Positions 15,219 to 19,279 of a stretch of 19,279 nucleotides of DNA are shown piece after piece. Location of the stretch: the NCBI GenBank assembly GCA_017543805.1, contig JAFYFK010000112.1:1-19279 (forward strand), read 5' to 3'. Within the stretch, counting starts at the first letter, position 1. Each line of letters opens with the position of its first letter. The position numbers were made by a program, and so were the translations under genes. The stretch is from Bacillota bacterium (GTDB lineage Bacteria; Bacillota; Clostridia; Peptostreptococcales; Anaerovoracaceae). The notes beneath the pieces are model-generated. The model made no database searches. It was given only the letters and a program-made list of their open reading frames with translations, and had not been told where the DNA came from.

Positions 15219-15295
15219 TATAAAATTAGAAAAATTTAACTTTTTCCCGTGTATACGGGCAGAAATACACATTGATCGCTGATTGGAGGATCTAT

Positions 15296-18200
15296 ATGAA
15301 GAAAAGAAATGTTGGTGTCGGACGTTTCATTCTGTGCATGATCCTGTCGCTGCTGCTGGCAGCGCAGGCAGTCTTTATATCATTTGCCTCAGGTACAGTT
15401 CTAAATGCCTCCGGAGTTACAAACCGTCCGGTCTCTGTGGATCCCACAGGGCGCACCGAAGGCTTCTCCGCGGTGCTGTACAACAACACCAACGGCCTGC
15501 CCACTTCCGAAGCAAACGCCATAGCGGAGACGAGCGAGGGCTTTATCTGGATCGGAAGCTACGGCGGTCTTATCCGCTACGACGGCAACACATTTACCCG
15601 CATGGATTCGACCACCGGCCTGAGCAGCGTAAAATGCCTGTATGTGGACAGCCGTGACCGCCTGTGGATCGGCACCAACGACAACGGGATCGCGGTCATG
15701 GAACGCGGCGAGCTGCAGCAATGGGGCAAACTGGACGGAATGAAATCAGCCCACACCCGCGCCATTGCCGAGGACGATAACGGAACTATATATATCGCGA
15801 CGACATGCGGCATAGCCATGATCGACCCTGAGGGCAGCCTCAAAATGATGGAAGGGGAAACTGTTTCTGACGCCAACATGCGCGACCTGCGCAAAGGAGC
15901 CGACGGCATAATCTACGGCCTTACAAATCTCGGCGATCTTATGCGGATCAGGGACGGCGCTGTGATCAGCTTCCTCAGCACCGAAGACAGCGGGATAAAA
16001 GGCGTGGGATCCATACTCCCCGATCCCGAAACGCCCGGAAAGATCTATTTTGAAGGCGGCGATTTCTGTTTTTATCACGCGACTCTGGGCGACACCCTCA
16101 CCGATCTCGAGCCTATGGACATTCAGCCGCTGAGTTATGTCCAGCAAATAGAATATATAGACGGCAAGATCTGGATCTGCTCCTCATACGGCATAGGAGT
16201 TCTGGACGGAAACGGCATCCGTGTGCTCGACAACCTGCCTATGAGTAATTCCGTCGGCCATGTCATGACGGACTATCAGGGCAACCTCTGGTTTACTTCC
16301 ACGCGTCAGGGCGTAATGAAAGTAGTGCCCAACCAGTTCTCCAATCTGTTTGACCGGTTCGGCCTTCCTGAACGGGTCGTCAATTCAACATGCATGCTCG
16401 ACGGAAAGCTTTTCGTCGCAACGGACAACGGCCTTATCGTAATCGGAAGCAACGGTCCGCTGTCGAGCCTTCGTCTTAAAGAGAGCGTGACGGTCCCCGG
16501 CGCGGACGCCGAGGCGGACGATCTTATCGCCCTGCTCGACGGATGCCGCATCCGCTCGATAATCCGCGACAGCAAGGACAGGCTGTGGATCGCCACATGG
16601 CGCAAATACGGCTTGCTCTGCTATGACCACGGCCAACTGATCACGATCACAAACGGCGACAGCCCGATCTCAAACAGCATACGCGCCGCATGCGAACGCG
16701 AGGACGGCACCATACTCATGGCTCTGACCGGAGGCGTAAGCGTTATTGACGGCGACAGGATCATCGCAAACTACACCGAAAAGGACGGCATTACCGATAC
16801 CGAAAGCCTCTGCGTATGCGAAGGCACCAACGGGGACATCGTCCTCGGAAGCAACGGGGGCGGCATCTATATTATCGACAGCAGCGGCGTAAAGCAGACC
16901 ATCAATGTCGAAGACGGACTGCCTTCGGACATCGTCATGCGCCTTAAGCGCGACCCGAACAGGGACATCATCTGGATAGTCACCAGCAGCGCCATAGCGT
17001 ACATGACCCCGGACTACAAGGTTACGACGGTAAACAAATTCCCGTACACCAACAACTTCGACATGTGCGAAAACAGCAAGGGCGATATGTGGGTCCTCAG
17101 CAGCAACGGCATCTACGTGACGCCGACAGAAGAACTGCTTGCCAACGAAGATATCAACCCGGTCTATTACAGCATAGCCAACGGCATACCCTGCATCACT
17201 ACCGCAAATTCCTACAGCGACGTTACTCCCGAAGGCGACCTGTACATCGCCGGAAGCACGGGCATCTGCAAGGTCAACATCGAATCGTCCTTCGAGAACG
17301 TCAACGACCTTAAAGTGGCGGTGCCTTTTGTCGATATCGACGGAGAGCGCCTCTATCCGAACGAGGACGGTTCGTTCACCATACCGTCAGACATGCAGAA
17401 GCTTACAGTCCACAGCTTTGTATACAGCTATTCGCTGAGCAACCCGCAGGTAAGCTATCAGTTGGAAGGCTTTGAGCAGCACAGCACCACCGTAAACCGC
17501 AGCGAACTAATGCCAGTTGACTACACCAACCTGCGCGGCGGCAAATATAACTTCGTCATACAGCTCCACGATTCCATGGGCCGCGGCAACAAGGAAGTGT
17601 CCGTCAGCATCGTCAAGGAAAAGGCGTTTTACGAACAGACCTGGTTCCTTATCGGCGCAGGGCTGCTGCTTCTGCTTATAATCGCGGCGTTCGTACGGCT
17701 GTACGTAAAGAGAAAGACCCAGAAGCTCTTAAAGAAGCAGCAGGAGAACATGACCTTTATCCGCGAGATCACCGAAGCGTTCGCGAAGGTCATAGATATG
17801 AAGGACAAATACACCAACGGCCATTCGACCCGCGTGGCAAAGTATACGGCTATGCTTGCCGAAGAGCTTGGCTATGACGAGGAGACCGTCGAGAAGTATT
17901 ACCGCATAGCGCTGCTGCACGATATAGGAAAGATTGGCGTTCCGCCCGAAGTGCTTAACAAGAACGGCAAGCTGACCGACGAAGAGTTCGAGATCATCAA
18001 GTCTCACACCTCTCAGGGTTACGAAGCTCTCAAGGATATCAGCATCATGCCGGAGCTCTCCGTCGGAGCCCAGGCCCACCATGAGCGGCCGGACGGCAGG
18101 GGTTATCCCAACCATCTCAAGGGCGACGAGATCCCTCGCGTGGCGCAGATCATCGCCGTCGCGGACTGCTTCGACGCAATGTACTCGAACCGTCCGTACA

Positions 18201-18379
18201 GAAACCGCATGAACTTCGACAAGGTCGTTTCCATCATAAAGGAGGTCTCCGGCACCCAGCTTGAGGCTGACGTCGTCCAGGCATTCCTGCGTCTGGTCGA
18301 CAAAGGCGAACTCCGCGACCCGGATGACCACGGCGGCGGAAGCACGGAAAATATCGAGAACATCCGGAACAAGCAGTAA
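15296..18379 (+). CDS. Reg_prop beta-propeller / Y_Y_Y / HD-GYP transmembrane sensor
   Basis: This 1027-residue membrane sensor starts at ATG 15296, with GGAGGA five bases upstream; an in-frame ATG at 15272 has no ribosome site. Residues 1-30 form an N-terminal signal anchor. About 13 Reg_prop-type repeats span about 55-665, each with a core such as GFIWIGSYGGLIRYDG, DRLWIGTNDNGIAV, GNLWFTSTRQGVMKV and GDLYIAGSTGICKV, enough for two seven-blade propellers. A Y_Y_Y-like beta domain follows at about 680-775, then a membrane helix at about 782-806 and a basic/coiled linker. The cytoplasmic HD-GYP domain carries H843, H875-D876 (HDIGK), H904, H928-H929, G936-Y937-P938 and NRPYRNR. It is predicted to hydrolyse cyclic di-GMP in response to an extracellular ligand, possibly a glycan. 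In Bacteroidota the same sensor half is usually fused to histidine kinases. It is transcribed alone and ends at a strong terminator. Confidence 0.92.
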   Translation: MKKRNVGVGRFILCMILSLLLAAQAVFISFASGTVLNASGVTNRPVSVDPTGRTEGFSAVLYNNTNGLPTSEANAIAETSEGFIWIGSYGGLIRYDGNTFTRMDSTTGLSSVKCLYVDSRDRLWIGTNDNGIAVMERGELQQWGKLDGMKSAHTRAIAEDDNGTIYIATTCGIAMIDPEGSLKMMEGETVSDANMRDLRKGADGIIYGLTNLGDLMRIRDGAVISFLSTEDSGIKGVGSILPDPETPGKIYFEGGDFCFYHATLGDTLTDLEPMDIQPLSYVQQIEYIDGKIWICSSYGIGVLDGNGIRVLDNLPMSNSVGHVMTDYQGNLWFTSTRQGVMKVVPNQFSNLFDRFGLPERVVNSTCMLDGKLFVATDNGLIVIGSNGPLSSLRLKESVTVPGADAEADDLIALLDGCRIRSIIRDSKDRLWIATWRKYGLLCYDHGQLITITNGDSPISNSIRAACEREDGTILMALTGGVSVIDGDRIIANYTEKDGITDTESLCVCEGTNGDIVLGSNGGGIYIIDSSGVKQTINVEDGLPSDIVMRLKRDPNRDIIWIVTSSAIAYMTPDYKVTTVNKFPYTNNFDMCENSKGDMWVLSSNGIYVTPTEELLANEDINPVYYSIANGIPCITTANSYSDVTPEGDLYIAGSTGICKVNIESSFENVNDLKVAVPFVDIDGERLYPNEDGSFTIPSDMQKLTVHSFVYSYSLSNPQVSYQLEGFEQHSTTVNRSELMPVDYTNLRGGKYNFVIQLHDSMGRGNKEVSVSIVKEKAFYEQTWFLIGAGLLLLLIIAAFVRLYVKRKTQKLLKKQQENMTFIREITEAFAKVIDMKDKYTNGHSTRVAKYTAMLAEELGYDEETVEKYYRIALLHDIGKIGVPPEVLNKNGKLTDEEFEIIKSHTSQGYEALKDISIMPELSVGAQAHHERPDGRGYPNHLKGDEIPRVAQIIAVADCFDAMYSNRPYRNRMNFDKVVSIIKEVSGTQLEADVVQAFLRLVDKGELRDPDDHGGGSTENIENIRNKQ

Positions 18380-18409
18380 AATTCCGGGCCGTCCTTAAGC
18401 AGGCATATC

Positions 18410-18454
18410 AAAAAATAAACAGTACCAAATCTTTATCAGATTTGGTACTGTTTT
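18410..18454. terminator. Strong terminator after the propeller/HD-GYP gene (bidirectional)
   Basis: A perfect 16-bp stem (18417-18432 with 18438-18453, core CAGTACCAAATCT / AGATTTGGTACTG) closes a five-base loop. On the plus strand the stem ends in TTTT. On the minus strand it is followed by an almost unbroken run of T (18410-18416). It therefore can stop transcription from both sides, and on the minus strand it looks like the original tmRNA terminator. Confidence 0.9.
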
Positions 18455-18645
18455 GGTGAAGGCGGCGGGAGTACGCTGCGCTCAGCGCGCCGCCACGAAT
18501 CCGGGGTCGGATTCGGGCGCCTTGCCGTGCTCGCGACTTCACGGTCCGGCCGCTTTCGCGCCCGGCCGTTTCGAGACCCCGCTTACGCGGCTTCCCCTCC
18601 CCGCAGGCATTAGAAAAGACCAGGTTAATACCTGGTCTTTTCTAA
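18454..18645 (-). mobile_element. 192-bp hairpin-rich element bounded by a duplicate tmRNA 3' end
   Basis: TGGTGAAGGCGGCGGGAGT occurs at 18454-18472 and again at 18646-18664, where it is the true tmRNA 3' end. The second copy is intact tmRNA; the first is an orphan followed by unrelated sequence. The unit between them is GC-rich, lacks a credible gene and contains hairpins at 18461-18494 (GGCGGCG/CGCCGCC), 18496-18515, 18525-18544, 18547-18568 and 18579-18590. tmRNA 3' ends are common integration sites, so this looks like a small inserted or residual element with a 19-bp direct repeat. No integrase is present, so the element may be non-autonomous or a deletion remnant. A local duplication during tmRNA evolution is the alternative. 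Confidence 0.5.
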
Positions 18646-18647
18646 TG
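18608..18647 (-). terminator. Hairpin directly after the tmRNA
   Basis: A perfect stem of at least 16 bp (18609-18624 with 18631-18646, AAAAGACCAGG / CCTGGTCTTTT) closes a six-base loop directly at the tmRNA CCA end. The T-run is inside the stem rather than after it on the minus strand, so it may serve 3'-end processing as much as termination. Confidence 0.65.
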
Positions 18648-19004
18648 GTGAAGGCGGCGGGAGTTGAACCCGCGTCCGAAAGCACATCCGCCAGACTTTC
18701 TCCGAGCGCAGCTGATGGTTTAGATTTCGCCCCTTCGGTCGCCCGTCAGCAGGCTAAGGAAGACGCTATTCCGTACGTTCACTCTCTTACCGGAAACTCA
18801 GAGGCGTGTTACCTGCATAGTCGACGCCGGATCCTTAAGCTGCAGGTGACAAAAGGCCGACGCGCGGGCTGCTAATTAAGCAGCAAGTGCGAAATTGTTT
18901 GTTCTTTTAGCGTTTCTTTTAAACGGGTCATTTTTAACGAAGACCTGACCGACTTCGGCTCGCTTACCCAACTTCCACACCCCCGTCGAAACCTTTACGC
19001 CCCC
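18646..19004 (-). ncRNA. ssrA: tmRNA (ssrA), one-piece
   Basis: This 359-nt transfer-messenger RNA rescues stalled ribosomes and tags the unfinished protein for proteolysis, together with SmpB. The 5' end GGGGGCGTAAAGGTTTCGACG is the standard start (shown here over 21 positions 18984-19004). The 3' end has the T-arm GGGTTCAACTCCC and acceptor CGCCTTC-ACCA, with CCA encoded. The 5' GGGGGCG pairs with CGCCTTC using two G-U pairs. The tag frame is at 18876-18911. The T-arm and acceptor sequence is duplicated at 18454-18472. It is transcribed from the promoter at 19030-19057 with a leader of about 20 nt, expected to be removed by RNase P. Confidence 0.97.
18876..18911 (-). other. tmRNA proteolysis-tag reading frame
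   Basis: Inside ssrA, the codons from GCT at 18911 to the TAA at 18876-18878 encode AKRTNNFALAA. The resume codon is inferred from the alanine start and the usual tag length of about ten residues; the C-terminal ALAA is the standard ClpXP recognition end. The TAA is followed by TTA and a GCAGC stem, as is common in tmRNAs. Confidence 0.8.
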
Positions 19005-19029
19005 GTGAGTGCCGCTTGGCAGCAAGGAT

Positions 19030-19057
19030 ATGATAGCACAAAGCGGCGGAAAGTGAA
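19030..19057 (-). promoter_or_regulatory. tmRNA promoter
   Basis: On the minus strand, TTCACT (19052-19057), a 16-bp spacer and TG-C-TATCAT (-10 at 19030-19035) form a sigma-70-type promoter with an extended -10. It lies 25 bp upstream of the mature 5' end. Confidence 0.65.
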
Positions 19058-19090
19058 TTACAAAAACATTACGGTATGGTGAAAAAAGTG

Positions 19091-19119
19091 TGGACATTTT
19101 GAATATTACTATAGACAAT
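19091..19119 (+). promoter_or_regulatory. Possible promoter of the YczE-like gene
   Basis: TGGACA (19091-19096), a 17-bp spacer and GACAAT (19114-19119) point rightward. The -10 is imperfect and other A/T-rich choices exist downstream, so this is tentative. It lies back-to-back with the tmRNA promoter. Confidence 0.35.
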
Positions 19120-19166
19120 GCGGCCTCAACACTTTAAATTATAGATTTATATAGGGGTTTAGAACT

Positions 19167-19279
19167 ATGCTTAAGGAATATGTAAAACGTTTTGGTATCT
19201 GCATCCTTGGTCTCGCAGTGTTTTCACTGGGAATGATGCTCAGCGTGCTGGCGGGATCTGCGGGGACAAACGGCTGGAA
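19167..19279 (+). CDS. Start of a YczE/YitT-like membrane protein (truncated by window)
   Basis: Only the first 37 codons are present. The ATG at 19167 has AGGGG nine bases upstream. The sequence begins MLKEYVKRFGICILGLAVF, continues with a hydrophobic helix (SLGMMLSVLAG) and reaches GTNGWE. The order Arg/Lys-rich start, G-x-A/S-LGM helix and a G-x-N/P-W turn resembles the YczE/DUF6198 family of multi-pass membrane proteins. The function of that family is poorly known. The call rests on one helix. Confidence 0.55.
   Translation, partial: MLKEYVKRFGICILGLAVFSLGMMLSVLAGSAGTNGW

Noticed and set aside
15219..15295. Possible cyclic di-GMP riboswitch before the HD-GYP sensor
   Set aside because: The leader is only about 70 nt and has just a 5-bp hairpin; the conserved GEMM core is not visible. 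The gap at 2356-2457 also lacks it.
18453..18875. 140-codon plus-strand frame beginning MVKAAGV
   Set aside because: It runs antisense through the tmRNA gene and the hairpin-rich element; its repeated VKAAGV segments are translations of the duplicated tmRNA 3' end.
18876..19118. 80-codon minus-strand frame over the tmRNA 5' half
   Set aside because: It is the tmRNA and its promoter read as protein; only the last 11 codons are translated, as the tag.

Overview
This window looks like a mid-GC Bacillota (Clostridia-type) chromosome. The grounds are a murB / PHP-hydrolase / rapZ / whiA cluster, PspC and GH25 envelope proteins, AGGAGG-type ribosome binding sites, rho-independent terminators and a one-piece tmRNA whose tag ends in ALAA. 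The species cannot be named from the sequence. Almost everything from 1 to about 15,060 lies on the minus strand. One large plus-strand gene follows (15,296-18,379), then the tmRNA gene on the minus strand and the start of another plus-strand gene.

Region 1 (1-7,970, minus) is a compact signalling/surface unit. A promoter sits directly behind an upstream terminator. It drives a metallo-beta-lactamase-fold hydrolase, a GAF + HD-GYP protein (GTGA overlap) and, 3 bp further on, a 1026-residue secreted protein with an N-terminal FecR-like domain and InlB/Listeria-Bacteroides-type repeats. After a 102-bp gap comes a second, paralogous secreted protein that runs off the left edge. The unit pairs intracellular second-messenger-type enzymes with two large exported repeat proteins, and it is the best candidate here for an undescribed system.

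Region 2 (7,972-15,085, minus) reads as one eight-gene operon: GH25 lysozyme lipoprotein, PspC-domain membrane protein, degenerate Fic-fold protein, MurB, PHP-domain hydrolase, RapZ/YvcJ, WhiA and a DMT/EamA transporter, ending in a clear terminator. The theme is cell wall, envelope stress and division control. Several starts are unusual (TTG for the PHP gene and rapZ; a probable ATT or TTG for murB). The gene yvcK, usually found between rapZ and whiA, is absent. The Fic-fold protein has lost the catalytic histidine and the GNGR loop.

Region 3 (14,972-15,295) is a divergent promoter region with an extended -10 promoter in each direction and a perfect 14-bp palindrome. Rightward it drives a 1027-residue sensor made of a signal anchor, about 13 Reg_prop propeller repeats, a Y_Y_Y-like domain, a membrane helix and a cytoplasmic HD-GYP domain. 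This is the second HD-GYP protein in the window; no GGDEF cyclase is visible.

Region 4 (18,380-19,279) holds a strong terminator, a 192-bp GC-rich hairpin-filled segment bounded by two 19-bp copies of the tmRNA 3' end, the ssrA gene with its promoter and following hairpin, and the start of a YczE/YitT-like membrane protein. The 192-bp segment looks like a small element inserted at the tmRNA 3' end.
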